From positions 62,001 to 126,000 of the forward strand of contig NZ_JAAOYV010000001.1 in the NCBI RefSeq assembly GCF_011759585.1: DNA of 64,000 bases. The letters run 5' to 3'. Of this stretch, positions 18,030-27,564 are shown piece after piece. This stretch comes from Frigoribacterium endophyticum (GTDB lineage: Bacteria > Actinomycetota > Actinomycetes > Actinomycetales > Microbacteriaceae). The translations under genes were made by a program, and so were the position numbers. Positions within the stretch are counted from its first letter, which is position 1, and every line of letters begins with the position of its first letter. Under the pieces are notes generated by a model. That model was not told where the DNA came from. It did no database searches and saw nothing but the letters and a program-made list of their open reading frames with translations.

Positions 18030-19463
18030 GTGAGCGATCTCCGTGACCGACGTGACCGACGTGACCGCTCTCCGCGACGCGACCGCGCGACCGGGGGCCA
18101 CGGTGCCGGCCGGAGCCGCACCACGCCCGCCCCGGCCGACGAGACGGTGCACCTCTCGCGGCGCGCGGCGAGGTCGGGCTCGACGGGGATCGCCCGCCAC
18201 GGCCGCCTGCGCTCGGGCGGGCCGGTCGGAGGCGTGGCCAAGATCCTCGCCGGGGCCCTCGCCGTCGTGCTGGTAAGCGGCGCCTCCGTCGGGGCGATCG
18301 CGGCCTACCAGGTGAAGAGCGACCTCGGCACCGGCGTGGCCCTGCCCGCGGCGAAGGGCGAGACGAAGGCCCCGGAGGCGCCGTCGATCGCCGCCTTCGA
18401 GGGCGGCTTCAACATCCTCGTGGTCGGCACCGACAACGACGCCTCGCAGGACGCCGCGGCGTTCGGCGAGCGTGACGCGACCCTCAACGACGTCAACATC
18501 CTGCTCCACGTCTCCGCCGACCACACCAACGCCACGGCCGTCAGCATCCCGCGCGACATGGTGGTGCCCATCCCGGCCTGCGCCCGCGAGGACGGCAGCG
18601 GCTACTACTCGGCCATGTCGGCCAGGCCCATCAACGAGGCGTGGTCGTACGGCGGACTGAGCTGCGTGGTCTCGACCGTGTCGGCCCTCACCGGCCTCGA
18701 CATCCCCTTCGCCGGCATGATCTCGTTCAACGGCGTCATCGAGATGTCGAACGCGGTCGGGGGAGTGCCCGTCTGCGCCGCGACGCCGATCACCGACCGC
18801 TACACGGGGCTCGACCTGCAGGCCGGCGAGACCGTGCTGTCGGGGGCCGACGCCCTGGCCTTCCTGCGCACCCGTCACGGCGTCGGCGACGGCTCCGACC
18901 TGGGCCGCATCAGCAGCCAGCAGGTCTACCTGTCGTCGCTGCTGCGCACGGTCAAGAGCGCCGACACCCTCGGCGACCCGACGAAGCTCTACTCCCTGGC
19001 CCGCGCGGCGGCGAGCAACATGACCCTCTCCGAGGGCCTGACGAACGTCACCACGATGGTGCAGATCGGCAGCGCCCTCAAGGACCTGCCGCTCGACGCG
19101 GTCAACTTCGTGCAGTACCCCGGCACGACCGGCGGCACGGGCGTCTACGCGGGCAAGGTGCAGCCGACGACGTCGGTGGCGACGCAGCTCTTCGACGCCA
19201 TCGCCGCCGACGTGCCGTTCACCCTCCCCGAGGGCAGCACGGGCATCGGCTCGGAGACCACCGAGAGCGCGGCGCCGACCGACCCGGGGGCGGCGGCTCC
19301 GGCACCTGCCGACACCGCGACTCCTGCCCCCACGGCCGCGCCGACCACCGACCCGGGCGTGACGACGACCACGCCGCCGGCCGCGGGGTCGACCGAGGTG
19401 ATCACGGGGCTCACCGGGCAGACGGCCGCGGACCAGACCTGCTCGGTCGGGTTCGGCAAGTAG
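18030..19463 (+). CDS. LytR-CpsA-Psr (LCP) family glycopolymer transferase
   Basis: 477 aa. A basic N-terminus (Arg/Asp repeats) leads to one membrane helix near residue 75 and then the LCP domain: FNILVVGTDND, TNATAVSIPRDMVV, INEAWSYGG, and ALAFLRTRHGVGDGSDLGR. LCP enzymes join polyprenyl-linked polymers to peptidoglycan outside the membrane. The C-terminal 70 residues are Ala/Thr/Pro-rich. GTG 18030 is preferred: GAGAGG lies 10 nt upstream, and the earlier ATG overlaps the -10 box. It is divergent from the kinase gene. Confidence 0.9.
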   Translation: MSDLRDRRDRRDRSPRRDRATGGHGAGRSRTTPAPADETVHLSRRAARSGSTGIARHGRLRSGGPVGGVAKILAGALAVVLVSGASVGAIAAYQVKSDLGTGVALPAAKGETKAPEAPSIAAFEGGFNILVVGTDNDASQDAAAFGERDATLNDVNILLHVSADHTNATAVSIPRDMVVPIPACAREDGSGYYSAMSARPINEAWSYGGLSCVVSTVSALTGLDIPFAGMISFNGVIEMSNAVGGVPVCAATPITDRYTGLDLQAGETVLSGADALAFLRTRHGVGDGSDLGRISSQQVYLSSLLRTVKSADTLGDPTKLYSLARAAASNMTLSEGLTNVTTMVQIGSALKDLPLDAVNFVQYPGTTGGTGVYAGKVQPTTSVATQLFDAIAADVPFTLPEGSTGIGSETTESAAPTDPGAAAPAPADTATPAPTAAPTTDPGVTTTTPPAAGSTEVITGLTGQTAADQTCSVGFGK

Positions 19464-19502
19464 GTCGCGGGCCCGCAGGCGGGCCCGAGGTGCGACCGGG
19501 AA

Positions 19503-19537
19503 GTCGTCCCGGCGAGTAACCAGCTCGCCGGGACGAC
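19503..19537 (+). terminator. Terminator after the LCP gene
   Basis: A 14-bp perfect stem (GTCGTCCCGGCGAG and its complement) with a 7-nt loop. Confidence 0.7.
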
Positions 19538-19797
19538 CCGGGTCTCACGCGGCGGCCCGAACCGGCACGCATGAGGGGCCCTGCGGCGCCGGGATCAGGG
19601 GTTCGGCGCCGCAGGGGGACGGAGTCGACGTCGCTGTCGGCGGGGGTGTGCCCACCGCGGGCGTCGGGTACGCTCGCGGAGTCGGGGTGGCACGGTGACG
19701 CGCTCGGGCAGCGGGGGAGTGTCCGGCAAGGGGTGGACGTGCTCGTGCTGTCGAGCTGCCGCACCTCCGCCGTCGTCGGCGTCAGGGGTACTCTATG

Positions 19798-19817
19798 TGT
19801 CCGCATAATGGCGGACA
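19798..19817. promoter_or_regulatory. Inverted repeat TGTCCGC-N6-GCGGACA
   Basis: A perfect 7-bp inverted repeat around ATAATG in an AT-richer patch. It could be an operator; no adjacent gene start is certain. Confidence 0.35.
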
Positions 19818-19922
19818 AGCCGGTCGTGGCCCCCAGGAGGGGGGCTTGCGGGTGAATCGCGGGTGAGAGACCACGGCCCGACCGACCGTCGAGCGGCGGG
19901 CCACGCGGTGCAGGGGGCGCGG

Positions 19923-19952
19923 TTCGGCAGATCGCGCTCGGCCCGCTATGAT
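19923..19952 (+). promoter_or_regulatory. Promoter of tRNA-Ser(GCU)
   Basis: TTCGGC, an 18-nt spacer, then TATGAT (19947-19952), about 38 nt before the tRNA. Confidence 0.5.
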
Positions 19953-19989
19953 CGTCGGTGCGCGCTGTCGTCCCTGACCCAGCGCTCGA

Positions 19990-20079
19990 GGAGCCGTCGC
20001 ATAGTTCGGCCTAGTGCACCACCCTGCTAAGGTGGAGTTCCCTTTGTGGGAACCGTGGGTTCAAATCCCACCGGCTCCG
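19990..20079 (+). tRNA. tRNA-Ser (anticodon GCU)
   Basis: Acceptor arms GGAGCCG and CGGCTCC pair fully; discriminator G. The anticodon stem CCACC/GGTGG encloses CTGCTAA, giving GCT, which reads AGC/AGU. A long variable arm (TTCCC...GGGAA) and T-loop GGTTCAAATCC are present. Confidence 0.95.
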
Positions 20080-20081
20080 CT

Positions 20082-20130
20082 GGAAAGCCCCGATCGAACA
20101 CCTCTCGCCAGGTGCCGACCGGGGCTTTCC
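20082..20130 (+). terminator. Terminator of tRNA-Ser(GCU)
   Basis: An 11-bp stem GGAAAGCCCCG/CGGGGCTTTCC followed by TTCGTTC. Confidence 0.75.
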
Positions 20131-20171
20131 TTCGTTCAGAGCGGCCGTGTCGGTGCTCACGGAGTCTGGGC

Positions 20172-20801
20172 TCACGGAGTCTGCGCGGTGCGGGCGCGGC
20201 GGCGGCGACCGACGAGGACGACCAGCGTCGCGAGCACCGCCAGGGCGACGACCAGCACCACGAGGTACAGCGCGACCCCGCCCGCCCCGCCCACGGCCGA
20301 CGGGTCGTAGAACGGGTACGGGTAGAACCCGATGACCGCTCCGCGGACGAGCGAGTACACGCTGTAGACGACCGGGTAGACGAGGCACACCGCGGCCGCC
20401 CACCAGGGCAGGCGTCGCTCGGGCGGCCACACGACCCAGTCGACCAGCACCGCCACCGGCATCAGCATGTGCACCACGACGTTCACCCACGGCACGAGGG
20501 CCCCGACGTCGAGGCCCGCCAGCAGCACGTTGAAGACGATCCCCACGAAGACCATGGCGACGACCGTGCCGGCCCGCACGACCGACCAGGCGCGGGAGTC
20601 GGGGGCGCCGCGGGCGACCCTGATCGCCCCGACCGTGAACACCACGGTCGCGAGCAGGTTGCTGAGGTTCGTGAAGTACGAGAAGAAGTTCGCGATCGAC
20701 GAGTCGTTCACGAGCGTCACCCGGAACTGCGCGGTCACCGCCGTGAGGGTGAGCGCCGCGAAGACGAGGCGGTAGACGATCGTGACGGGGCCGGGGCGCA
20801 T
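20172..20801 (-). CDS. Pr6Pr family membrane protein
   Basis: 209 aa with six hydrophobic segments. The family pattern is visible: FFSYFTNLSNLLA in an early segment, then HMLMPVAVLVDWVVWPP, YPVVYSVYSLVRG and FYPYPFYDP. Pr6Pr proteins are predicted six-helix membrane proteins, distantly like androgen-induced FAR-17a/AIG1 hydrolases; the actual activity in bacteria is not known. It lies alone, convergent with the tRNA terminator and divergent from kdpD. Confidence 0.85.
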   Translation of the reverse strand: MRPGPVTIVYRLVFAALTLTAVTAQFRVTLVNDSSIANFFSYFTNLSNLLATVVFTVGAIRVARGAPDSRAWSVVRAGTVVAMVFVGIVFNVLLAGLDVGALVPWVNVVVHMLMPVAVLVDWVVWPPERRLPWWAAAVCLVYPVVYSVYSLVRGAVIGFYPYPFYDPSAVGGAGGVALYLVVLVVALAVLATLVVLVGRRRRARTAQTP

Positions 20802-20902
20802 GGGCCGACCCTAGCGCTCGCCGTGAGTCCTCCCCAGGTGGACGCTTCGCGGTGCCCTCCCCGGCGCGACGGGCCCTCGACGCCCCGGTCGTGCGCGGGT
20901 GC

Positions 20903-20908
20903 GATGCT
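20903..20908 (+). promoter_or_regulatory. -10 box of kdpDE
   Basis: GATGCT, 6 nt before ATG 20915; leaderless layout. Confidence 0.45.
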
Positions 20909-20914
20909 GAGCGC

Positions 20915-23521
20915 ATGACACGAGGACGACTGCGGGTGCTGCTCGGCGCGGCACCGGGGGTGGGCAAGACCTACACGATGCTCGAGGAGGGGCGTCGGCT
21001 GCGCGACGAGGGCAAGGACGTCGTCGTCGCGGTCGTCGAGACGCACGGCCGCGCCGCGACGGCCTCGGTGCTCGGCGACCTCGAGGTCGTCCCGCGTCGC
21101 GTCGTCGAGCACCGCGGGGTCGAGCTCGACGAGATGGACCTCGAGGGCGTGCTGGCCCGCCGGCCCCAGCTCGCGCTCGTCGACGAGCTCGCCCACACGA
21201 ACGCCCCGGGCGGCACGCACGACAAGCGCTGGCGCGACGTCCAGGTGCTGCTCGACGCCGGCATCTCCGTCATCTCGACCGTCAACGTGCAGCACATCGA
21301 GTCGCTCAACGACGTCGTCGAGCAGATCACCGGCACGGTGCAGCGCGAGACGGTGCCCGACGCCGTCCTGCGGTCGGCCGACCAGCTCGAGGTGGTCGAC
21401 CTCGCGCCCCAGGCGCTGCGCGACCGCCTGGCGGCGGGCGACGTCTACCCCGCCTCGCGCGTCGACGCCGCCCTCTCGAACTACTTCCGGCTCGGCAACC
21501 TCACCGCCCTCCGCGAGCTGGCGCTGCTCTGGCTCGCCGACGAGGTCGACAGCGCCCTCAAGGCCTACCGGGTCGAGCACGGCATCGACAGCCCGTGGGA
21601 GGCGCGAGAGAGGGTCGTCGTCGCGCTCACCGGTGGTGCCGAGGGCGAGACCCTCGTGCGGCGGGCGGCCCGCATCGCCGCGCGGTCGGCCGGGGGCGAG
21701 CTGATCGCCGTGCACGTCAGCAGCCAGGACGGCCTGCGGCAGGGCGTGCCGGGAGCGCTCGCGGCGCAACGCGCCCTCGTCGAGAAGCTCGGCGGCACGT
21801 ACCACCAGGTCGTCGGCGACGACGTGCCCCAGGCCCTCGTCGAGTTCGCCCGCGGCACGAACGCCTCGCAGCTGGTCATCGGCGTCAGCCGACGGGGGCG
21901 CCTCGCGACGGCGCTCACGGGCCAGGGGATCGGCGCCACCGTCATCCGCGAGTCCGGGCAGATCGACGTGCACATCGTCAACCACGGCTCGGCCGGTCGG
22001 GGCTGGGCGCTGCCGCGCATCGGCGGTGCCCTGTCGCGCGGGCGCGTCCTCGCCGGCTTCGCCCTCACGCTGCTCGGCGGCCCGCTGCTCGCGTGGCTGC
22101 TGGTCGGGCACCGCAGCGAGGACGGCATCGCGGGCGACGTGCTGCTCTTCCAGCTGCTCGTCATCGTGGTGGCCGTCGTCGGCGGCCTCTGGCCCGCGCT
22201 CGTCGCCGCCCTGCTCTCGGGCGTGGCGCTCGACCTCCTCTTCATCGCGCCGGTGTACGAGCTGACCATCGCCGAGCCCCTGCACTTCCTGGCGCTGGTG
22301 CTCTACGTCGTCAACGCCGCGCTGGTCAGCTGGGTCGTCGACCAGGCGGCCCGGCGCAGCCGGGCGGCGGCGAGGGCCCTGGCCGAGACCGAGCTGCTCG
22401 CCACCGTCTCGGGCAGCGTGCTGCGCGGCCAGGACGCCGTTCAGGCGCTCGTCGAGCGCACGCGCGAGGCGCTGGGGCTGACGCGGGTCCGCGTGCTGCA
22501 GGGCGACGTCGAGCTCGCGTCCTCCGTCGCCCCGGGGGGCGGGGCCGCCGGGGCGGATGCTCACCCCGACCCACGCTCCGACTCCGACTCCGACTCCGTC
22601 GCGACGCTGCCCGCGGGGTCGGGGGCTGCCCTCGAGCTGACCGGCGGCGGGCTCCTGGCGGCCGACCGCCGCCTCCTCGTGGTCGTCGCGGCCCAGGTCG
22701 AGGCGGCGCTCGAGCACTCCGCCCTGAGCCGCGAGGCCGGCCAGGTGGCACCGCTCGCCGAGGTCGACCGCATGCGGAGCGCCCTGCTCGCCGCCGTGGG
22801 GCACGACCTCCGACGCCCGCTGGCCGCGGCGACGGCCTCGATCAGCGGGCTGCGCCAGGCCGACGTCGACTGGAGCGACGCCGACCGCGACGAGCTGCTC
22901 TCGACCGCGTACGAGAGCCTCGAGTCGCTCGCCGCCCTCGTGACCAACCTGCTCGACGTGAGCCGCGTGCAGGCCGGCGCCCTCGCCGTCTCGACCGACG
23001 ACGTCGACGTCGACGAGGTCGTGCTCGGGGCGCTCGACGAGCTGGGGCTCGGCCCCGCCGACGTCGAGCTCGCGCTGCGGGCGTCCGTGCCGCCCGTGCG
23101 GGCCGACCGCGTGCTGCTGCAGCGGGTCCTGGTCAACCTGCTCGACAACGCCCTGCGGTTCTCGCCGGAGGGGCAGCGGGTGCGCATCTCGACGAGCGGC
23201 TTCGCCGACCGGGTGGAGGTGCGGGTCGTCGACCGGGGGCCGGGCATCCCTCCCGAGCGGCGCGGCGAGATCATGACGGCGTTCCAGCGGCTCGGCGACA
23301 CCGACAACGCGACCGGCCTCGGCCTCGGGCTCGCGCTCAGCAAGGGCTTCACCGAGGCGATGTCGGGCACGCTCACCCTCGACGACACCCCGGGCGGCGG
23401 GCTGACGATGGTGGTGTCGCTGCCCGACGGCGACGGCCCCGGCGATCCTGACGGGATCCCTACGCCGGCGGCCCTCGCCGTGGCCGGGGCGTCGGGTACG
23501 GTCGGCGGGGAGGAGCCGTGA
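20915..23521 (+). CDS. kdpD: Osmosensitive K+ channel histidine kinase KdpD
   Basis: 868 aa. The N-terminal KdpD domain has Walker A LLGAAPGVGKTYTM (residues 6-19) and LVDELAHTNAPG. A USP-like domain follows (about 230-355), then four membrane helices (about 375-480), a GAF-like region, HisKA ending GHDLRRPL (His630) and a HATPase with NLLDNALRF, GPGIPP and GLGLGLAL. KdpD senses K+ limitation or salt and phosphorylates KdpE. ATG 20915 is preferred to an upstream ATG because of the -10 box. No kdpFABC genes are near; a KimA-like permease follows kdpE instead. Confidence 0.93.
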   Translation: MTRGRLRVLLGAAPGVGKTYTMLEEGRRLRDEGKDVVVAVVETHGRAATASVLGDLEVVPRRVVEHRGVELDEMDLEGVLARRPQLALVDELAHTNAPGGTHDKRWRDVQVLLDAGISVISTVNVQHIESLNDVVEQITGTVQRETVPDAVLRSADQLEVVDLAPQALRDRLAAGDVYPASRVDAALSNYFRLGNLTALRELALLWLADEVDSALKAYRVEHGIDSPWEARERVVVALTGGAEGETLVRRAARIAARSAGGELIAVHVSSQDGLRQGVPGALAAQRALVEKLGGTYHQVVGDDVPQALVEFARGTNASQLVIGVSRRGRLATALTGQGIGATVIRESGQIDVHIVNHGSAGRGWALPRIGGALSRGRVLAGFALTLLGGPLLAWLLVGHRSEDGIAGDVLLFQLLVIVVAVVGGLWPALVAALLSGVALDLLFIAPVYELTIAEPLHFLALVLYVVNAALVSWVVDQAARRSRAAARALAETELLATVSGSVLRGQDAVQALVERTREALGLTRVRVLQGDVELASSVAPGGGAAGADAHPDPRSDSDSDSVATLPAGSGAALELTGGGLLAADRRLLVVVAAQVEAALEHSALSREAGQVAPLAEVDRMRSALLAAVGHDLRRPLAAATASISGLRQADVDWSDADRDELLSTAYESLESLAALVTNLLDVSRVQAGALAVSTDDVDVDEVVLGALDELGLGPADVELALRASVPPVRADRVLLQRVLVNLLDNALRFSPEGQRVRISTSGFADRVEVRVVDRGPGIPPERRGEIMTAFQRLGDTDNATGLGLGLALSKGFTEAMSGTLTLDDTPGGGLTMVVSLPDGDGPGDPDGIPTPAALAVAGASGTVGGEEP

Positions 23522-24228
23522 AGATACTGATCGCCGACGACGACCCGCAGATCCTGCGGGCGCTCAAGGTGACCCTGGGGGCCCGGGGGTACGAGATCCA
23601 CACCGCGGCCGACGGCCGCGAGGCGCTCGACGCCGTCGTCGCTCACCGCCCCGACCTGGTGATGCTCGACCTCGGCATGCCGCGGCTCGACGGGGTCGAG
23701 GTGATCGCGGGCATCCGCGGCTGGTCGACCGTGCCGATCCTCGTGGTCTCGGGGCGCACCGACGCGGCCGACAAGGTCGAGGCGCTCGACGCGGGCGCCG
23801 ACGACTACGTGACGAAGCCGTTCGCGATGGAGGAGCTGCTGGCCCGGCTCCGGGCGCTCACGCGGCGGCTCGCGCCCGGCGACGACGACGCCCCCGTCGT
23901 GGCCTTCGGCGACGTGCGGGTCGACCTCTCGTCGACCACCGTCACCCGGGGCGGCGAGACGGTGCGGCTGACCCCGACCGAGTGGCGCGTGCTCGAGCTG
24001 CTGCTGCAGAGCCCGGGCAAGCTCGTCACCCGTGAGACCCTGCTGACGCAGGTATGGGGTCCGTTCCACGCGAAGGACACCGGGTACCTCCGCCTCTACT
24101 TCGCGCAGCTGCGCAAGAAGCTCGAGCCGGTGCCCGCGACTCCGCGCTACCTCGTGACCGAGCTCGGCATGGGCTACCGCTTCCTGCCCGACGAGACCCC
24201 CGCGGGGGAGGCCCGCCCCGAGTCCTAA
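23518..24228 (+). CDS. kdpE: Response regulator KdpE
   Basis: 236 aa, OmpR/PhoB type. The receiver has acidic DDD at residues 7-9, the phosphoacceptor Asp51 in VMLDLGMPR, and Lys in VTKPFAMEEL. The C-terminal winged helix has LTPTEWRVLELL and YLRLYFAQLRKKLE. It is the DNA-binding partner of KdpD. GTG 23518 overlaps the kdpD TGA (GTGA), so both are translated from one message. The downstream target is plausibly the permease gene 96 nt later. Confidence 0.93.
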   Translation: MKILIADDDPQILRALKVTLGARGYEIHTAADGREALDAVVAHRPDLVMLDLGMPRLDGVEVIAGIRGWSTVPILVVSGRTDAADKVEALDAGADDYVTKPFAMEELLARLRALTRRLAPGDDDAPVVAFGDVRVDLSSTTVTRGGETVRLTPTEWRVLELLLQSPGKLVTRETLLTQVWGPFHAKDTGYLRLYFAQLRKKLEPVPATPRYLVTELGMGYRFLPDETPAGEARPES

Positions 24229-24324
24229 CGCGATCCTCACGCCCGCTCGGCTCCCGGCGCACCACCGGGGCTTAGCGTTGTGTGCGCGCGCCGTCCCGAG
24301 GCCGCGCGAGCGAGAGGTCCGACC

Positions 24325-26316
24325 GTGTCCACAGTCTCCGAGAAGTCCGGCAGGGACGCCGATGCGCTGGAACCGCAGCCGACCCCGGTGGCCGGCGCGC
24401 GCCTCCGGAACTGGCTGCTGGACGGCCTGACCGAGAACTCCGGCGCCCACCAGGGCCCGCACGCCGAGAAGGTGGAGAAGACCCACTCGTGGTGGCGCGT
24501 GATGTGCCTCACGGGCGTCGACTACTTCTCGACCCTCGGCTACCAGCCGGCCATCGCCGCCGTCGCCGCGGGGCTCCTGTCGCCGCTCGCGACCATCGTG
24601 CTCGTGGTGCTGACGCTGCTCGGCGCGCTTCCCGTCTACCGTCGCGTCGCCCGCGAGAGCCCGCGCGGCGAGGGCTCGATCGCGATGCTGGAACGCCTGC
24701 TGCCCTGGTGGGGCGGCAAGTTGTTCGTGCTCGTGCTGCTCGGCTTCGCGGCCACCGACTTCATGATCACCATCACGCTGTCGGCCGCCGACGCCACGGC
24801 GCACGCGGTCGAGAACCCCTTCACGCCCGAGTGGTTCCACGGGGCAGAGGTACCGATCACGCTCTTCCTGGTCGCCCTCCTCGCGGCGGTCTTCCTCCGC
24901 GGGTTCAAGGAGGCGATCGGCATCGCCGTCGTGCTGGTCGGCGTCTTCCTGGTGCTGAACCTCGTCGTGATCGCCGTGTCGATCTTCCACGTGGCCGAGA
25001 ACACGGTGGTGATCGGCAACTGGTGGCAGGCGCTGACCGTGCAGCACGGCAACCCGGTCGTGATGGTCGGCATCGCGCTCATCGTCTTCCCGAAGCTCGC
25101 GCTCGGGCTCTCCGGCTTCGAGACCGGCGTCGCGGTCATGCCGCAGATCACCGGTGACCCCGACGACACCGACGAGCGGCCCACCGGGCGCATCCGCGGA
25201 GCTCGACGGCTGCTGACCACGGCCGCCCTGATCATGAGCTCGTTCCTCATCCTGTCGAGCTTCGTCACCACCCTGCTCATCCCGCAGGAGGAGTTCCAGT
25301 CGGGAGGGTCGGCGAACGGCCGGGCCCTGGCCTACCTGGCGCACGAGTACCTCGGCAACGGCTTCGGCACGCTCTACGACGTCAGCACCATCTGCATCCT
25401 CTGGTTCGCCGGCGCCTCCGCCATGGCCGGGCTGCTGAACCTCGTACCGCGCTACCTGCCCCGGTACGGCATGGCTCCGCAGTGGGCCCGGGCCGTGCGG
25501 CCGCTCGTCCTGGTCTTCACGGTGATCGCGTTCGTCATCACCGTCGTGTTCGACGCGGACGTCGACGCCCAGGGCGGGGCCTACGCGACCGGCGTGCTCG
25601 TGCTGATCACCAGCGCCTCCGTCGCGGTCACGCTCTCGGCCCGTCGGGCCCGGCAGCGCAAGCGCACGGTGGGCTTCGGGGCCATCGCGCTCGTCTTCGT
25701 CTACACGACGATCGTCAACGTGGTCGAGCGGCCCGACGGTGTGCGGATCGCCGCGATCTTCATCGTGGGGATCATGGCGGTGTCGCTGATCTCACGGGTG
25801 CGGCGGTCGTTCCAGCTGCGGGCGACGTCGATCACCTTCGACGACACGGCCCTCGGGTACGTGCGGGAGGACGCCGACGAGTACGGCTCGATCCGGCTCA
25901 TCGCGCACGAGCCCGGCCGCGAGGTCGCCGAGATCTACAAGAAGAAGCTGACGGCGGAGCGGCGCTACAGCGGGATCCCGCAGCGGGCGCCCGTGATCTT
26001 CGTCGAGGTGCACCCGGGCGACTCGTCGAACTTCGAGGAGGACCTCGTCGTCACCGGCCACGTCGTGCACGGCTACCGGGTGCTGCGGGTCACGAGCGGC
26101 GCGGTGCCGAACACGCTCGCCTCGGTGCTGCTGGCCATCCGCGACGAGACCGGGGTCGCGCCCGACATCTACTTCGAGTGGACCGAGGGCGGGCCGCTGT
26201 CGAACATGGGCCGCTTCCTCGTCACGGGCGCCGGCGAGGTCGCCCCGGTGACGCGCGAGGTGCTCCGCCGCGCCGAGCCGAACCGCTCCCGCCGCCCTGA
26301 CGTGCACGTCAGCTAG
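24325..26316 (+). CDS. APC-superfamily permease, KimA-like potassium importer candidate
   Basis: 663 aa with about 12 membrane segments (residues 55-510) and a roughly 150-residue soluble C-terminal domain. The N-terminal part [15 protein letters not shown] and [15 protein letters not shown] resemble KimA/YdaO-type K+/H+ symporters. Those are known to be controlled by c-di-AMP; substrate here is inferred from family and from kdpDE next door. GTG 24325 is chosen because AGAGG (24313-24317) lies 7 nt upstream. No riboswitch fold is evident in the 96-nt gap after kdpE. Confidence 0.75.
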   Translation: MSTVSEKSGRDADALEPQPTPVAGARLRNWLLDGLTENSGAHQGPHAEKVEKTHSWWRVMCLTGVDYFSTLGYQPAIAAVAAGLLSPLATIVLVVLTLLGALPVYRRVARESPRGEGSIAMLERLLPWWGGKLFVLVLLGFAATDFMITITLSAADATAHAVENPFTPEWFHGAEVPITLFLVALLAAVFLRGFKEAIGIAVVLVGVFLVLNLVVIAVSIFHVAENTVVIGNWWQALTVQHGNPVVMVGIALIVFPKLALGLSGFETGVAVMPQITGDPDDTDERPTGRIRGARRLLTTAALIMSSFLILSSFVTTLLIPQEEFQSGGSANGRALAYLAHEYLGNGFGTLYDVSTICILWFAGASAMAGLLNLVPRYLPRYGMAPQWARAVRPLVLVFTVIAFVITVVFDADVDAQGGAYATGVLVLITSASVAVTLSARRARQRKRTVGFGAIALVFVYTTIVNVVERPDGVRIAAIFIVGIMAVSLISRVRRSFQLRATSITFDDTALGYVREDADEYGSIRLIAHEPGREVAEIYKKKLTAERRYSGIPQRAPVIFVEVHPGDSSNFEEDLVVTGHVVHGYRVLRVTSGAVPNTLASVLLAIRDETGVAPDIYFEWTEGGPLSNMGRFLVTGAGEVAPVTREVLRRAEPNRSRRPDVHVS

Positions 26317-26354
26317 CCCGCCCCTCGCGCCGCTCCCGTCCCCTGGGTCGTCCC

Positions 26355-26403
26355 CGAAGAACCCGCGATCGGACAAAACACCCCTGCACGCACGGGTTCT
26401 TCG
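26355..26403. repeat. Hairpin repeat, copy 1 (also terminator)
   Basis: CGAAGAACCCG and CGGGTTCTTCG form an 11-bp stem. Its left arm continues as GATCGGACA, giving a 20-mer that recurs with one change at 27565, on the other side of the AbiEi-like gene. It lies between two convergent genes. Confidence 0.7.
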
Positions 26404-26416
26404 TCCGGAACGAGGT

Positions 26417-27472
26417 TCATCGAGGCCCGACGCCGTCGAACCTGGCACGGGCAGCACGAGCAGCGGCCCGGATCCGCCGGGGATCGAGGGAGACGCCGCC
26501 CGCCCTCAGCAGCTCCGCCAGCTGCTCAGGCCGGACCACGTCGACGTAGTCGCAGTGGATGACCGTCCTCACGTCAGGCAGGGCGAGGAGGGCGCGGTCA
26601 CGTGCCTTCTGCTCGCGGAGCGCCTGGGCGGTCGAGCGGCCGGCGAGCATGCGACCGTCGACGAGCTTCTCCATGCCGTCGAACCCGAGCACGGCCCCGT
26701 CGGGGAGCTGGACATCGGCGCGAGCGACGACGCGCCCGTGCAGGCGGAAGACCTTCTGGAGGACGGGCTGCGCGACTCCCAGCTCATGGAGGGCGATCCG
26801 CAGCAGCGACTCGCCCCCGTTCTCGGCCCACGGTGACGCGAAGGCGATGATGCGCCTGGCCGCGCGCCCGCCTTTGTGCCCGGGCGGTCCGACCCGGGAC
26901 ACGAGCGCTGCTCGGACCTGCGTCAGCCTCGCGTCGACGTCAGGGCCATCGCGGTGCTCGCCCCCCAGCACGATGCGGCGGAGGACGGCGTCCACGCAGA
27001 GCACCGCCTCGGCGAACGACGCGGTCCTGGCCATGTCGGCTGCCGTCCTCAACAGCGAGGTGACCCGGACGCCCGCGACCTCCACGACGTCGTCGTCGGG
27101 GAGGGGGCCCGGCCGGACTAGGAACGTCGGCGTGCGCTTGACCGTCCTCCGGTGCTCGTCGATCGTGCGGACGACGTCATCGAGTCGGCGCCCCACCGTC
27201 GGGAGCCCATGGAGGGCGACAGCCGACTCGTGCGACACCGCGATGCTCGGGGACGCGCCGGCCACGCTGGCACGGACCGTCACGACGTGCCTGCCCCGCG
27301 CCTCCAACGCCGTCCAGTCGGCGAGGTCGACGTAGACGCCTCGACGCACGCGGTGGAGCAGGCCACGCTCGGCCCCGCGACGCAGAGCCCGAGCTTCGCG
27401 GGACGAGTCGCCATGAGTCGCGACGCGCAGCAGGGGCAGCAGGGGCAGCTGGGTGGGATCGGTACTGGCCAT
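26417..27472 (-). CDS. AbiEi-like antitoxin-domain protein with C-terminal nuclease-like domain
   Basis: 351 aa. Residues 20-130 resemble the AbiEi winged-helix antitoxin family: RGLLHRVRRGVYV, then AVSHESAVALHGLP. The C-terminal part (about 220-320) has ESLLRIALHELGV, DVQLPDGAVLGFDGMEK and LREQKARDRALLALP, the layout of DUF559/Vsr-like endonuclease domains, with GFDGMEK in the catalytic Asp/Lys position. No AbiEii toxin gene is adjacent. The gene is single and bounded on both sides by related hairpin repeats. Domain calls come from pattern memory only. Confidence 0.65.
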   Translation of the reverse strand: MASTDPTQLPLLPLLRVATHGDSSREARALRRGAERGLLHRVRRGVYVDLADWTALEARGRHVVTVRASVAGASPSIAVSHESAVALHGLPTVGRRLDDVVRTIDEHRRTVKRTPTFLVRPGPLPDDDVVEVAGVRVTSLLRTAADMARTASFAEAVLCVDAVLRRIVLGGEHRDGPDVDARLTQVRAALVSRVGPPGHKGGRAARRIIAFASPWAENGGESLLRIALHELGVAQPVLQKVFRLHGRVVARADVQLPDGAVLGFDGMEKLVDGRMLAGRSTAQALREQKARDRALLALPDVRTVIHCDYVDVVRPEQLAELLRAGGVSLDPRRIRAAARAARARFDGVGPR

Positions 27473-27564
27473 GCCCGAGTGTGCGCGATTCGCGGCCGGG
27501 AGCGCCGCTGACGGGAGTGGCCCTGTGGACGGGGGAGGCGCCTCCCGGGCGGAGGAGGCTCACG

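Larger units (their letters stand above)
19464..19989. other. Long intergenic region before tRNA-Ser
   Basis: This 526-nt stretch contains the LCP terminator, a second hairpin (12-bp stem, 19579-19590 with 19605-19616), a TGTCCGC-N6-GCGGACA inverted repeat (19798-19817) and the tRNA promoter. Open frames here have no ribosome site and no recognisable product. Confidence 0.6.

Noticed and set aside
19571-19855. A 94-codon frame before tRNA-Ser
   Set aside because: It covers a terminator-like hairpin and the promoter area, has no ribosome site and reads as low-complexity residues.
24229-24324. c-di-AMP (ydaO-type) riboswitch before the KimA-like gene
   Set aside because: The 96-nt gap is too short for the known fold, which is over 100 nt, and no GA-rich core pattern is visible.
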